Source: Luzula sylvatica (lineage: Eukaryota > Streptophyta > Magnoliopsida > Poales > Juncaceae). From it: a stretch of DNA of 64,000 nt. The DNA is taken from the NCBI GenBank assembly GCA_946800325.1, contig OX326960.1, forward strand, positions 54,582,855-54,646,854. Reading direction: 5' to 3'. The position numbers and the translations under genes were made by a program. Numbering within the stretch: the stretch's first letter is position 1; each line of letters begins with the position of its first letter. Below the pieces are notes generated by a model that saw only the letters and a program-made list of their open reading frames with translations, made no database searches and had not been told where the DNA came from. Positions 11,635 through 23,455 of this stretch are shown here, piece by piece.

Positions 11635-12531
11635 TTACATAAACTCTAATACAAAATAAATTTCTTGAAATAAATTTTCTTCACAATTTTCTTCATTGAT
11701 ATGGCATCGATAGACAATGATTAAACCTCGGTTTCTTGAAGACTCCAACAAGTTAATAATTGTGAATCGAGAAAAAAATTGTTGATCAAGTTTTGTATAG
11801 GAAACGCTCGCAATCCTCTTGATTCTACGATGCCTAAGGGCTTTAGGGGGAGGAGAAGGAGGTAGCGGCAGTGTAGTGGCACGATGTGGAGAAGAGGAAG
11901 CCGGGGGTAAGATGGTTGCGGATCCATTTGGGTTTAGGAGTTCTTTGACTCCAGTAAAGCGGGCCCGGATAATGGACCATTGCCACCCATATGCCACATG
12001 TAAATGGAGAGAGATAGCCCGCACATTGCATCGGAGTACGGACTGGTCGTCACCAATTAAATTCGACCGATCGACCGAAATTAATGTGCCAAACGTGGCT
12101 ATCGCTTGACGCATATACTCGATATGCCAAAAAGGAAGGGGAAATTCGTATAATTCGACCTCGACATTCCAAAGAATATCAAAGTTACACGGTTGTGGTA
12201 ACTGAGACCAAGAACGAGGCGGCACATTAAGATTATCTTTCCAAAATTGTGAGTCTTCGAGAAAGATAGCTATGGAGGTGTAAGATGGGGGTTTGAGAAA
12301 AAATGAGTTTTTGTCGAATTGGGAGATATGAATTGTGGTTTCAAGATCCCCGTACCTTTCGTTGATGGCTTCGCGGATGAATTGAAGTGGTGGAGCTTGA
12401 TTATCGTCAATGACGATTAGAAATACCGATGCTTCAAGATCATTCCGCAATGATTGTGTGCTATCCTCCTCCGAGAAGAAGCATATGCGAGCCGAGTATG
12501 GCGATGCTATGATTGGAGCGAAATCCTTCAT
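11635..12531 (-). CDS. Hypothetical protein, DUF4283/LINE-ORF1-like region, intact copy
   Basis: A 298-residue uninterrupted frame starts at ATG 12529-12531. I do not recognise the gene with certainty. The middle (about residues 100-175: a W-rich stretch, then VELYEFPLPFWHIEYMRQAI, then GDDQSVLRCNVRA) has the spacing of the DUF4283-type RNA-binding-like region found in plant LINE ORF1 and related proteins; this is a resemblance by eye. A Pro/Ser-rich low-complexity segment (PPASSSPHRATTLPLPPSPP) follows at about residues 205-230. No signal peptide or membrane span is apparent. It lies head-to-head with membrane-gene copy 2, 265 bp apart, so the two may share a promoter region. The unit 3 counterpart is frameshifted. 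Relative to it, two indels are multiples of three, which is compatible with past coding constraint. Confidence 0.55.
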   Translation of the reverse strand: MKDFAPIIASPYSARICFFSEEDSTQSLRNDLEASVFLIVIDDNQAPPLQFIREAINERYGDLETTIHISQFDKNSFFLKPPSYTSIAIFLEDSQFWKDNLNVPPRSWSQLPQPCNFDILWNVEVELYEFPLPFWHIEYMRQAIATFGTLISVDRSNLIGDDQSVLRCNVRAISLHLHVAYGWQWSIIRARFTGVKELLNPNGSATILPPASSSPHRATTLPLPPSPPPKALRHRRIKRIASVSYTKLDQQFFSRFTIINLLESSRNRGLIIVYRCHINEENCEENLFQEIYFVLEFM

Positions 12532-12796
12532 TACCCGAACAAAAATGGGCCAAATTGAAAAATGAGATTAGTAATCGCGGGTATAATCAATCAATTGGAG
12601 TAGGGACTGAAACTTTCTTGTTGATTTTGGGATTTGATCGATCTGTATGAGGAGAATCGACGGGAGAACAAATTGAAAGGAAAAAAAATCGCGCAAAAAA
12701 TGCACTGTTCGTAACTGTTACTGTCGATCGAAGTAGAGCACTCTACCAGGCCTGGTTAAACCTCCTGTTTCTTCTTCTCTAAACAAAGCCCTTCTA
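12532..12796. promoter_or_regulatory. Divergent intergenic region between minus-strand gene and membrane-gene copy 2
   Basis: These 265 bp separate two genes pointing away from each other. The part next to the minus-strand gene (to about 12745) is conserved in unit 3. The part next to the membrane gene lacks the TATA-bearing leader seen in copies 1 and 3. A shared promoter is an inference from layout only. Confidence 0.35.
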
Positions 12797-13616
12797 ATGG
12801 CTTCCATGCCAGTCATGCTTATTGTAGCTCTTTGGATCTCGACCATCGGTCTATTCTTCGCCGAGCCACTGTTACTCCTCACCGATCAATACCCAAATAG
12901 TCCCTTCATTTTTGTAGCCGTCCACGCCTATCTCTTTTTCCTTACTCCTCTTAAACTTCTTTCTAGGAATCTCTCTTTTGATTTTCTATGTCGCCGTACG
13001 TCCCAATTCAACAGAGACTCCAATCTCTGCAAATTCTTTCATTAAGAATTTGATCATGATTTCTCAATATTTGACATTTGCTACTCTCCTACTGGGCACG
13101 CCTCTAATTACCCATGTGGCTTTTTTCGATTCAATCTCAATCCATTTGGATTTGGTTATTATCCAATCAATTATCTTCTTCGCAGCCTTTCGAATGTACA
13201 ATTATTTCAAAGCAATTTTGAAATCGACTGGAAACCAAGACGGCAACTTTGCGGTACCAATCCTAATTCTTGCCCTTTGTATGTCTATTGGGGGTCTTCT
13301 CCTCACCGAACACTTATCATCGAGCCAACAAAACGAGTATAAATCCATCATTCAAATACTAATCAATCTTCTTCTTTACTTCTTAATTCCTGTCACCTTC
13401 AATCTCGCCATGGCACTGTTAATCCTCTACTTGGGCTTACCGGGCTTACGCTCTGCTTTCTTCTTCAAGTACTCTATCATGGTTGTTTTGGGTCTCACCT
13501 TTAGTACTTCACTCCTAGAGGCTTACGCAATGGTCTATGTGGTGTTTGCTGACGCAGTGCCGGCGCCAATTGGTGGATCCGGCGATGGAGGAGCCATAGG
13601 AGGTATAGTGCAATAG
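12797..13616 (+). pseudogene. Multi-pass membrane protein, copy 2, frameshifted
   Basis: ATG at 12797 opens the same protein as at 42326, but one extra base near 12951-12954 (CTTAAACTT where the intact copy has CTGAACTT) shifts the frame after about 52 codons. The remainder continues in another frame from about 12960 to the stop at 13616. Total length is 820 bases against 819 in the intact copy. As it stands only a short first-span peptide would be made. Several substitutions (for example N for D in the RPDSTET loop, R for Q in the AAFQMYN segment) make it the most diverged of the three copies. Its upstream leader lacks the TATA box of the other two. Confidence 0.8.
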
Positions 13617-14055
13617 CGAAGCTTTTTACATTGCGATGGTAATTTTGTATTTTTATTTGGTTAAATAAAAATGTATAGTTGTTACTTCTTTGTGGTTTTA
13701 TGTAAAGTGGATTTTGGTCTTACGGAGGGCTAGGTGGAGAATACTAATTTAATTTCCCCCAATTATGAAAATTCTTCTATTTGCCCAATTTAATTTAACT
13801 AATTAAGCTTAATAACAACACTTTAAGTTTCATTAATTCGTGAAATATCATTTAATCTCAATGATTTATAGTATACTTATTTAGAGATAGCTTCGTTGAA
13901 TTTTGGGCTCCTCTGTTTTCGCATTTTTGGTTGGTACGACAGTACGGCTTCTCTTCTTAGATGTTAGATCCCTCTCTTACGTGGATTGGGTATTAATTAA
14001 TTAATTAATTATATAAACGTTATCTTTCTACTTTATTTCTTCTCCTTTTTTGGAT

Positions 14056-14725
14056 GGGCCATTCTATAGTACGGGCATTTTTTCCACGGAGGGACAAGAT
14101 TTAAACTCTAAAATCAATCCAGCGATCCACAATGATTGTGATTAATAGAGATGTACGGTAAAAAAGGGCATAATTGTCATTTCAATCTTCATTATCCACA
14201 CACTGTCCCCCACTCTCCGTTTCACTGTGTCCTCTTCCCTTTCCTTTTTTGCTTTCCCCTCAATTCAACAGTTCAAGTCACATTCTCTCCCCTTCTCCAC
14301 AATACAGCAAAAATGAGCGGAAATCACTGAACTCCTCTTTCAAAGCGTGAAACTCGCAAGAAAACTACTCTCACGCCTCCTCACTCTTTCAAAGCGGAAA
14401 TCATCGAATTCTTATGTTTTCTATATTTGTCAAAAAAAATCTGAATCATATTATGATGAAATTAATGAAAGGAGAAAAAAAAGGAATTTAATTGATAGGA
14501 GAGAGAAACACAAATAGTATATTCGGATGAAATGAGAGAGAGAGAGTATGGCATTAATTGTATGACTAAAAAAAATCTTGGCTGTTATTAATTAGAGAAG
14601 GTAAAAATAGTTCAAATGGACAAAACAATGTATCATGAAATGGAGAGAATAAATTCTAATGACATATAAACTTTTCCAATACCGAAAGTACCCTTCTACC
14701 AAAAACCCGTACCATAGAATAACCC
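14056..14725. mobile_element. Mutator-like non-autonomous element
   Basis: The left end GGGCCATTCTATAGTACGGG matches the right end read inverted (GGGTTATTCTATGGTACGGG). A perfect 9-bp duplication TTTTTGGAT flanks it (14047-14055, 14726-14734), the usual size for Mutator elements. Copies 1 and 3 of the flank have the site uninterrupted ('ttttttggatactag', near 1595 and 43610). The 670-bp interior has CT-rich sequence and no transposase. It could carry captured host DNA, but no source gene is recognised. Confidence 0.9.
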
Positions 14726-14734
14726 TTTTTGGAT

Positions 14735-17578
14735 ACTAGCAAAATTCCGGTCTTTTCGAATTGTTTTGTTCCTACTACAATTCTCATGACAGCAAGTTGC
14801 CCCAAAACAAACCATTTCAAATTTTTAATTGAAACTTAATATTCAAATATTTATTGACTCGAATGACCTATTTGAAACAATATTCAAATATTTATGGACT
14901 CAAATGACATATTTGAAACTTAATATTGTAACAACTTGAGTATGCAAGATACAAGTTTTACGACCTTTGATTAAATTGACACAGTTATCTACCTGTAGGT
15001 TGTTTTGATAAATTAGGTCACGTACAAATGTATTTCTTGATGGAATCCCTTGCATGAACAAATGGGAGCCTCACTCTTCAGTCTTCAATACAAGACCAAC
15101 TATTAACAGACATCAATTCAACAACAATTTCAATGAAGAAGTTCACTATGAAGACGAAATTATAGGTTGTTTTGATAATAAATTTCAATTCATTTCTAGT
15201 GGACTCGATAGTTTAGTGTCATATGAAGATGAAATTATGCTTCAACAAAATGAAGAAGTTCAATATCGGAGGGCAACAACTACTAGAGGGCGTCGTAATG
15301 AAAGCGTTTCACATTTTGCTTATTTCATATTAAGAAAATTGTGAGTTTTGTGATAATTGTGTAATGACTATTTGTTTGGACTCTTATGTTTAATTAAATA
15401 TTTCTTTGATTCGAATATTATTTGGATTAATTGTTCTGAATGAATGAAATAAATGGATTAATTAGTATGCTTATTATGATTTAGTCCAATTTGTGAATTT
15501 TGAACATGTCGAGTATTTTCTTAACCCGTTCTCAAATGGTAATTTTTTTTGTAATTAATGTTTTTTTCTTAATTTATTTCAAACATGTTGAGTTATTATA
15601 TACTAGTACAATACACACGACTTCGTTGCGGGCATTTTAATGGGTGTTATCCATACTACAATGGTCGTGATAAAACATGTTGAAAAATAAACCATTTAGT
15701 ATTTTATTTGTCCAAGAAAAATACAATAACCTAAGAGTAGAGGGTAATTATACAATTTTCAATAACCCAAGGGTAGAGGATAATTATACAATTTTCCTCA
15801 TTAATGAAACGGGATCATCATTGCCGTTCAATTCAAATAAATCATGCATTCCTTTTTGTCATGCTTTTGTTTAGAATTTATCTTATATTAGTACATGCCT
15901 ACTTTCTTATTTTAGTTCATGCTTTTTCTAAAAGATTAATTACATTTGCAATACAAAAAATCCCAGAATTATCATACAAACTGTTTCAGATACCTCGTTA
16001 ACCAGAATTATATTAGTACAATTTTCCTCAAAATTCACCATTACAAACTGGTCCTCGTACCTATCAACACTTACAAAATGTAAAATTATACAAAAATACA
16101 GCAAATAAATACAGAGAACCTGCAGTGTGCTATTCAAAAGAGAATTTAACACTCATTTCGTTAATTTATGCCGTAATAATCAAAAACATGATTCTAAATA
16201 AAACATAGAAAATTATCACGTACAATCCGAGTAAATATATCATATATGCCCTTCTTTTCTAGTTTTCTCCAAATTATTCTTCTTTATTTCATTCATTTTT
16301 AATAGAACGTTAAAAAAAATTTAATTTAAAGATACGTCTTTGAATTACTTATCACTTAAATTAATGGATCATTATTTTGAATTAAGGGCTCGCAAATTAA
16401 TGATCACTTCAATTTAAATTACCTGAAATTTCGCTCGATATGGGAAATGACTTGAAATATCTCAATAAACCAAAATACTTTGGAAATTTAGAAAACAACA
16501 CCCAACGGAAGCATTTTTTAAGTTACCTGAAAATTTGCTCGCCATCTTTAACCTCTAAAATTCTGAAATTAATTACAAATATGGCAAATATGTAGAATCG
16601 AAAAAACTATATTTTCTGAAATTGTAAAAAAAATAGCGAATGAAAATATTTTAAAATCAACCTGAAAAAAATGAAGTGAGAACTATATTGCAAATTTGCA
16701 ATTACAAATTAAAGGTGGAATTTTTCGATTTAGCCCCCGATTTTAATATTATTTGATATTGAAAGAAAATAGCATAGTATCATAGGGGTTAAATTAAAAA
16801 TTCACAAAATGATATTAAATATTAAGCTCACCTTGGTGCTCTTAAAAATGCGTAAATTTTCTGTAGCCGAGAGGTGCAAGGTACTCAACCTTTTTTTGGG
16901 TCTCAAAACAGCCACTCTAGAAATTAGTGCCTTAATTAATAATGAGTAGGAAATCGTTGGTTGTAATTGATAAAATTAGCCGCTTTGCTATGAAAATCCA
17001 TCGAACTTATTAGTTATTATACCATTAATTACCCAATTTTTCAAGTGATTTTAATTGATAAAATAATTATGTTTCGTCCAAACCTTTTGTAAAATAACAT
17101 TCGATTTCATTGCTTCCTTCCCTCCTTTCAAAAGGAGCCCATTTCCACTTCGAATTGCCAAAGAACCAATCTGTGATTAGATATAACTAATTATTACCAA
17201 TTTCATAAATTCAGATTAATTAAATTAAAATAATTAATTAATTAACCTGGACTAATTAAGTAACCATGCAAAAAAACATATTAATTAACCATGCAGATTT
17301 AATGAAACTGATGAATCTCATTCTGAAAATTGAAAATAAAACAGGGAGAATGTATCTTTTAGTGTTTAATCAAATAAAATCAATATCATTAGACAAATAA
17401 ATGATCAATATTAGTGATTTTTCGAAATCAACTTCAGATTTTATTGTCTTAATCAGTGAATTGAGCGGGAAAACATCGATAAAACCAGTCAAAACAAAGA
17501 AAAAACCCAAAATTGAAAAGATACAAGGGCTAAATCAGTGAAATGAAGTACCTGATAAATGTGTTAGGTGTTCAAATC
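14735..17578. other. AT-rich DNA, no supported gene
   Basis: Homology with the membrane-gene 3' flank ends near 14925. An open frame at 15054-15344 (Asn/Glu-rich, 96 codons) is not recognised. A 36-bp unit ('aataaccyaagrgtagaggr..') is tandemly doubled at 15725-15796. The rest holds only short open frames and AT-rich sequence up to the LINE end. Confidence 0.45.
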
Positions 17579-18006
17579 TTTTTTTTGAGGGAGGTGGCGA
17601 AGTGCCAGCCTCATTCTTTGTATAAAATAAATAAAAACGGTTCTGATACAACATACTACACACTCCTATTATCAAGAGAGACTACTTAATTACAAGATCA
17701 AGAGGAGAGGCTCCCCAGCAAAAGCCCTCTCAGACAAAAGAAGAAGACCATGATACGAAACAAGAAATAAGGAAATTTAAATCTCGCCATTCAGTCAGCA
17801 GTGGCTCTTCCACAGATCCGCTTCTGCCAGAATAGTTGATGCCAAGAGAGAAGTGGATTGAGCCTTCCGTGAGAAGATACGTCGATTACGCTATTTCCAG
17901 ATGTTCCACATCGTCGCTAGCCATAGTGAGCCCCAGTACCTGTTATGTAGCTTGTCGCCGGGGCGCCTATTCTTCATCCACAATGAAAGAACGTCGGTGG
18001 TCTGAT

Positions 18007-18786
18007 TCAAAGGGAGATGTGGTAGGAGAGCCATCCAGACCCGTGTGGAGTAGGGGCAGAGAAGGAATAGATGATCGATATCCTCACCATGTTGGGCACA
18101 TAAGACACACCCTCCGCTATTGGGCCATTCTTTCCTCGCTTCGCCAAATTCTCCGCGGTGAGGATTCTGTTGTGTAGAGCTAGCCAGACAAAGAAACGAA
18201 CCTTAGTTGGAGATTTTTGCTTCCACAAAAGTTGGTTCCAGACCGAGACCACACCGGGGTTACGAAGCGCTTTGTATGCTGAGGATGTCGTGAATGCGCC
18301 ATGTGGCGTCCAGCACTAGAACGGGCCCTATTGATTAAGCCTTTGCTGATTCGAGCGGTTGAAGAAGGGGAGCAATTTTGTGAGATCTTTGAGGAAAAAT
18401 GAAAGTCCGGCGTGGGGCAGCGATGAGAGAGCCCTCGGGTCCGAGGTATTATATACCTCCCGTACCGTCGAAGCCCTTAAGGCGTTCGGTTGTGAGGATA
18501 GCTTGCTAATAGCTTTCATAAGGAGAGCTTGATTTTGTGTTTCAATATGCAAGAGGCCGAGACCTCCATTCTCTTTAGGGAGACACACCCGCGCCCAATT
18601 CATGAGGCAATGTCCGCCCATGCAATTAGCATCTCCCCTCCAAAGAAAACGCCGCATAATACTTTCTATTTGCTTGATTAGCCAATTTGGCAATGTGAAA
18701 CCTTGCATAAAGTAAATTGGAAGAAACAAACTCGAGTAGGTCTTTTCAAGGTAAGTGGCAAGCCTAAATACTTGATAGGAAAACAC
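18007..18786 (-). pseudogene. LINE ORF2 C-terminal part (zf-RVT-like)
   Basis: One frame (18328-18786) carries the post-RT region: LIKQIESIMRRFLWRG, then a Trp-containing stretch and KENGGLGLLHIETQNQALL, which are typical of plant LINE ORF2 downstream of RT. A second frame (18007-18252) carries SPTKVRFFVWLALHNRILTA, the hallmark entry to the zf-RVT domain of plant LINEs. The expected Cys/His cluster after it is not preserved. The frame changes between pieces, so no single protein can be made. Confidence 0.75.
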
Positions 18787-19600
18787 TTCCTAGGACAACC
18801 CAATATGCGTTGGATGGAGTCGTATGACTCGGACGGAACGGAGACCGGTACGAATGCACTCTTGGATTTGTTAATGAGAAGACCGGTCATATCGGAGAAG
18901 AGGTCCAACGCGTATGCAACGGTTTTAAGGTTTTGCGGGCTTGCTTCGACAAAAATGATGGTATCATGCGCAAATTGGAGGGCTCGCGGGGCAAGCACCG
19001 TGTTTCCGGTAAGAACCGGGGACAAGTTTTGTAATAATGGTTGGAGAACATCGGCAACAAGATTGAAGAGGATCAGGGATAATGGATCCCCTTGTCGGAG
19101 GCCTTTCCGACGAAAGATAGCGGGTCCTACTTGGCCATTTACACGGACCGAAGAGCTCGATGAGATAAGAAGGTTATGAATCCATTTTACCCATTGTTCC
19201 GGAAAGCCGCGAGTCCGAAGTAGAGAAGTGAGAAAATTCCATGACACGCCATCGAAAGCTCTAGAAAAATCCACCTTAATCATAACCATAAGAATATTTA
19301 ACTTGTGGTAGTGGTTGAGGATTTCGCACGTCGCTAAGAAAGTATCCATAATGGAACGTTCTTTAATGAATGTGGTTTGGTTTGGGTGAATAAGGGATGG
19401 GAGAAAAGGTTGGAGGCGGTTCGATAGCACTTTGGTGATGACTTTAATCACGGTATTGATAACACTAATGGGCCGAAAATCCTCAACTCTATCCGCCAAG
19501 GGGGTTTTGGGGATTAAAGAAATGGTCGCTTGATTTATACGCCAAAGGTCTAGCGAGCTAGAGTGAAATTCATTAATCATCAACATTACCTCGGGTTTGA
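18678..19600 (-). pseudogene. LINE reverse transcriptase core, catalytic motif altered
   Basis: Visible motifs, numbered from the first Met at 19586, are ISLIPKTPLADRVEDFRPIS (23-41), the first catalytic Asp in VDFSRAFDGVSW (about 105-116), GLRQGDPLS (162-170) and FAHDTIIF (205-212). The last is the YADD/FADD box with His in place of the first Asp, so activity is not expected. The frame is lost near 18720, where the homologous reading continues in another frame. Upstream it is cut at 19600 by the Copia insertion and resumes at 23812. Confidence 0.85.
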
Positions 19601-20758
19601 GTGAAGGGAATTATCCCGACCCCGGACCCGCGCAGCGGATATGAAGGCCCGGTCCGGTTCCCAAATCCCGAGATCACGCTTCGATATCGAGGGTACGATG
19701 CAAAGTAGGATAAACGATTACCAGCGTGAAATTGATCACGCACGACGGGATGATCGCTCGCATCCTTCTCTTCCTCGGTGTCACGTTGGTGACTAGTCCG
19801 TGCGTCCCATACCACACGTCTCCCACCGTTTTGACACGCCTCCGGTTGTCTTCGTGCGTCCCACGTCCACACGCTTCCACAGCCTTTCACTCTCTTACTT
19901 CTCCGGTTTGATCACAAACGAAGAGCCACAAAGTGCGAACTCCTCTACCCATATCCACCGTGAGTCATAGGACATCGGCCGTGGATGCACCTGCCTAGAC
20001 GATGCACCGGCGAACTTGCATGATTGCGTTTGATTCTCTAAAAACTGAGAAAACACCTTTTCTCTTTCTCTCTTTCTCAAGGCACTCTTTCAACTCTTTG
20101 ATAGAATGAATTATTTGGATTGGACTTAGACATTAATTGGTTTCAATTAACTGAATGGAGGAGAGAGAAACATCATATATATAATACATAGGACAATGAT
20201 GGGCCAAAAGGTATGTATATCTACTATACACATTTTCACACAGAAAACTGCACACACCCTTTCAGTATTCTGTTGAAATGAAATTGTTAAATCGTTCCAA
20301 CCGACTTAAAACCTTCAAGAAAGTTGTAGATAATCCTATTATCTTTCCAACCCAATTTAGCCCAGACCAATTGGAGTTCGGATGCGAAAGTTATGACGGT
20401 TTTACTAACTGTATGTCAAACTGTAGCACCATTTCGGTATTCCATTAAAATGACACTGGTACATCGCTCAAATGAAATATATTTCTACATGAAAGTTCTA
20501 GATAATCTTATTATCTATTCAACCCAATTTGAACCATTCAAATTGGAGTCATTTTCTGAAAGTTATGACAGTTTTCCTAAAACTATTTAAACTGATTTTC
20601 TGGTTTTCTTAATAAAACTGTTTCTTATCAATTTAACTATGTATATCCAATATACATATGTGCATCTAATATACACATTATTTATGCCCACGAACGCGTG
20701 CGTTCGTTTATCCTTATATGTACCATTTTACCGTTGATCCAAAACTGTATTTCCTTCA
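19601..20758 (-). repeat. 3' LTR of the nested Copia remnant
   Basis: Bounded by TG/CA (minus-strand start TGAAGGAAATACAG), 1158 bp. It is the same family as the LTRs at 20854-21921 and 58155-59218. It contains two AGATAAT-type hairpin sites 172 bp apart (20328-20344 and 20500-20516). Confidence 0.85.
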
Positions 20759-20772
20759 GTCTCCCACTCAGT
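20759..20772 (-). other. Polypurine tract before the 3' LTR
   Basis: On the minus strand the bases just before the LTR read ACTGAGTGGGAGAC, matching the AGTGGGAG-type polypurine tract of plant Copia elements. It fixes the orientation of the remnant. Confidence 0.75.
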
Positions 20773-20853
20773 TTCAGATCTAACTAAAAGATACTCATGT
20801 ATATCATATATACACTATAGTATAGAATCTAGCCCGCGTATCATATACGCTAA

Positions 20854-21921
20854 TGAAGGAAATACAGTTTCAGGATCAACCGCAAAAGTGTACACAAGGA
20901 TAAACGAACGTAAACGTACATTCGTGGTCATATCTTTCAGTAGGAAAATCAAATTTGAATGGTTCAAATTGGTTTAGATAGATAATAAGATTATCTACAA
21001 CCTTCATGTAGAAATATATTTCATATGAACGAAGTATAAGTGTCGTTTCTATGAAATACCGAAAGGGTGCAATAGTATGACATACAGTTAGTAAAACAAT
21101 CATAACTTTTTCATACGAACTCCAATTGGTCCAGGACAAATTGGGTTGGGTAGATAATAATATTATCCACAACTTTTGTGTAGGTTGATTTTCTGTCAGA
21201 GGAATTTACCAATTTCGTATGGACAGAATACTGAACATGTTCATGCAGTTTTTTGTGTGAAAGAGTGTATATTTTTCTGTGTGAAAGAGTGTATATTGGA
21301 TATACATGTCTTTTGGCCCATCCTAATCCTATGTGATATAAATAGGATAATTCTCTCTCATCTCATATAGTTCATTCAGTCCAATCATTGGGATTATTCA
21401 GAATATTCCAGAAATATAGAGAGACATATTTCTAGAGAGAGAAAGGGTGTGAAGACAGAGAACCGAGAAAATGAGTTTTCTTGATATAGAGAATCAACCA
21501 ATCAAGCAAGTTCGCTGGTGCATCATCTAGGCAGTTGCACCCGCGACCGACGAACTCCGACTCACGGTGGATACAAGTAGAGGAGCGACACTTGTGGCTC
21601 TCCGATTGTGATCAAACCGAAGGAGCAAAACTGTTGGATGTGGAAGAGTGTGGACGTGGGATGCACGAAAGACAACCGGAGGCGTGTCAAGACGGTGGGA
21701 GACGTGTGGTATGGGACGCACGGGCTAGTCACCAACGTAACACCGGAGAAGGAAAGGATGCGAGCGATCAACCCGTCGTGCGTGATCAATTTCACGCTGG
21801 TAATCGTCTATCCTTCTATTGCATCGTACCCTCGAAGTTATGGCGTGATCTTGGATTTTGGGAACCGGACCGGGCCTTCATATCCGCTGCGCGGGCCCGG
21901 GGACGGGATGAATTCTCAACA
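20854..21921 (+). mobile_element. Solo LTR of the same Copia family, opposite orientation
   Basis: A complete LTR runs from TGAAGGAAATACAG to ..CTCAACA and has no internal region beside it. A perfect 5-bp duplication GCTAA flanks it (20849-20853, 21922-21926). It therefore inserted as a full element into the older minus-strand remnant and was later reduced by LTR-LTR recombination. It carries the two-hairpin module (20980 and 21152). Confidence 0.92.
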
Positions 21922-21926
21922 GCTAA

Positions 21927-23020
21927 AGCCATGCACATCCATCCTATGTACAAAAACTTGCAATCAAGCCCGACATAGTACGACTCGTTGTGTGACCGTG
22001 TAGGTTCGTTTAACGATGGCAGTAGGCTGTTTCCAAAACCCTACAAGCCCATGAGCGGGATCTAGTCACTCCATCATGGCTACCCATGTTAAAACGAAAA
22101 ATGATTGTGATCATTGTGCCTATCTCGAATAGCGGTTATTAGTTCTCTTGTTTACGATATCCATTAATCAAAAGACATGGTGGTAGTCATCCTTATATCT
22201 TGATTAACTATACTTATTCCTCGATTCCGAATTGAGTTAACAATTTCAATCGATATTAACCATTAATATCATTGACTACGGCCGTAGTTTTCGTTAATCA
22301 ATTCATCGAGCGGCCTAAGAGATATCTCTTCCTTTCGGAATAAACAATTCCTATCTTGAAGACTCATATTGAATTCCGTGTTTCGGACAATATCCAATGA
22401 TGACCGTTTTGGCCCCCTGTTACGGTAGGCGTAAGATCATATCAAGGCATTGTATTACGCACGTAACGCAATCAATGGTCCCCTCAAGTGTGAAGAACCT
22501 AATACCCTACTCGTCGCGAGTCCATCTATAATGACTAAACCATGTCATGGTCTCGTGGCTTTGGTCATATCCAATATATGTCACCTAGCATATATCTACG
22601 TTCCCGATTCGACAAGCACCTTGTCCTATGATTAGCAAAACATAATCATCTCCTCGGCTAACGTACTAGTGTACGCGTTCAGTCTATTATCAGATAATAG
22701 AAATGCTTCTCTCTTAAGCAAACCGACACGTGACTAGGGATGTTTAGAAATGAAACTTTAGGTGTGACGGTTTCGCTGCACATAATCACGTATTATGCCG
22801 ACGTCCACACAAGCTCAAATCAGGGTTGTTGTAATCATATTACACAACCCGCACACAATTTTCATATAGGTGAATGCATATTAATTTATGTAACCAAATT
22901 TTTTTAAAGGGGTGCGTTCATATGGATTAAGTATTTGGGTGATACAACGTTTACCTATGGGTATCTCCATACCCATAACCTGCGAGGACTATCGTATTAT
23001 ATAACTACACTCTACTCTCT
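21927..23020 (-). other. Copia 3' noncoding region
   Basis: This lies between the RNase H remnant and the 3' LTR of the minus-strand element and is interrupted at its end by the solo LTR. It has no coding frame of note. The stretch resembles the long post-pol region of some plant Copia elements by position only. Confidence 0.5.
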
Positions 23021-23455
23021 TCTTCCTCCTCTAGGTCTCTCCATACCCATAGTCATCGCATGACATTCACGCGCGACTAGAGAGAGCGGTTTTGTAAACG
23101 GGTCCGCACGTTGCTGCTAGTGTTAATCTTCATAAGGTTTGGAACATTTCCAATGACCACAATCACATCTTTTCACAAAATTTCATGGATCAAATGAAAT
23201 TTTTCTGAGTATTGGCTAGAAGTGGTTGTGACCTCGGCATTTTTGGCTTGTACTATTGTGTTTCACGCAATACACAACCGTATATCCGATAACTCGTGAC
23301 TACTCGAGTTTGGTCATGTATCCTTGATCCATACTGCTTCCTTTTGCGATTAATAACCGCAATATACTCGCCTCCGTTAATAGAATCATAAACTATTGGT
23401 CATGTAAAACCTTTCCACATAACCGTGTTTTCGTTTAAGCAAAACATGTACACAC
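23020..23455 (-). pseudogene. Copia RNase H remnant
   Basis: Short conserved pieces are readable on the minus strand in shifting frames: GGEYIAV near 23370 (the SxAEYIA box region of Copia RNase H) and DPFTKPLS near 23100 (the C-terminal ADPLTKPL motif). Stops and frameshifts separate them. It abuts LTR sequence at about 23455, the deletion junction. Confidence 0.7.

Larger units (their letters stand above)
283..12750 (+). repeat. Segmental duplication, unit 1
   Basis: This block is collinear with 42262-58120 at a few percent divergence, judged by eye across the membrane gene, the hAT-like elements, the AT-rich tract and the minus-strand gene. The coordinate offset is 41979 at the membrane gene stop, 41804 near 5750 and about 45370 at the end. 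The shifts are explained by insertions present in one copy only: SINE 2311-2482 and MITE 7512-7765 here, and 49622-53460 in unit 3. The right edge falls just after the 'ctctaccaggcct' stretch near 12745; beyond it the second membrane-gene copy follows here, whereas a Copia element follows in unit 3. Confidence 0.9.

Noticed and set aside
11819..12109. Plus-strand frame opposite the minus-strand hypothetical gene
   Set aside because: A shadow of the longer minus-strand frame, interrupted in the paralog.
15054..15344. 96-codon frame as a gene
   Set aside because: No recognisable motif, no paralog to compare, AT-rich context; left as unassigned sequence.
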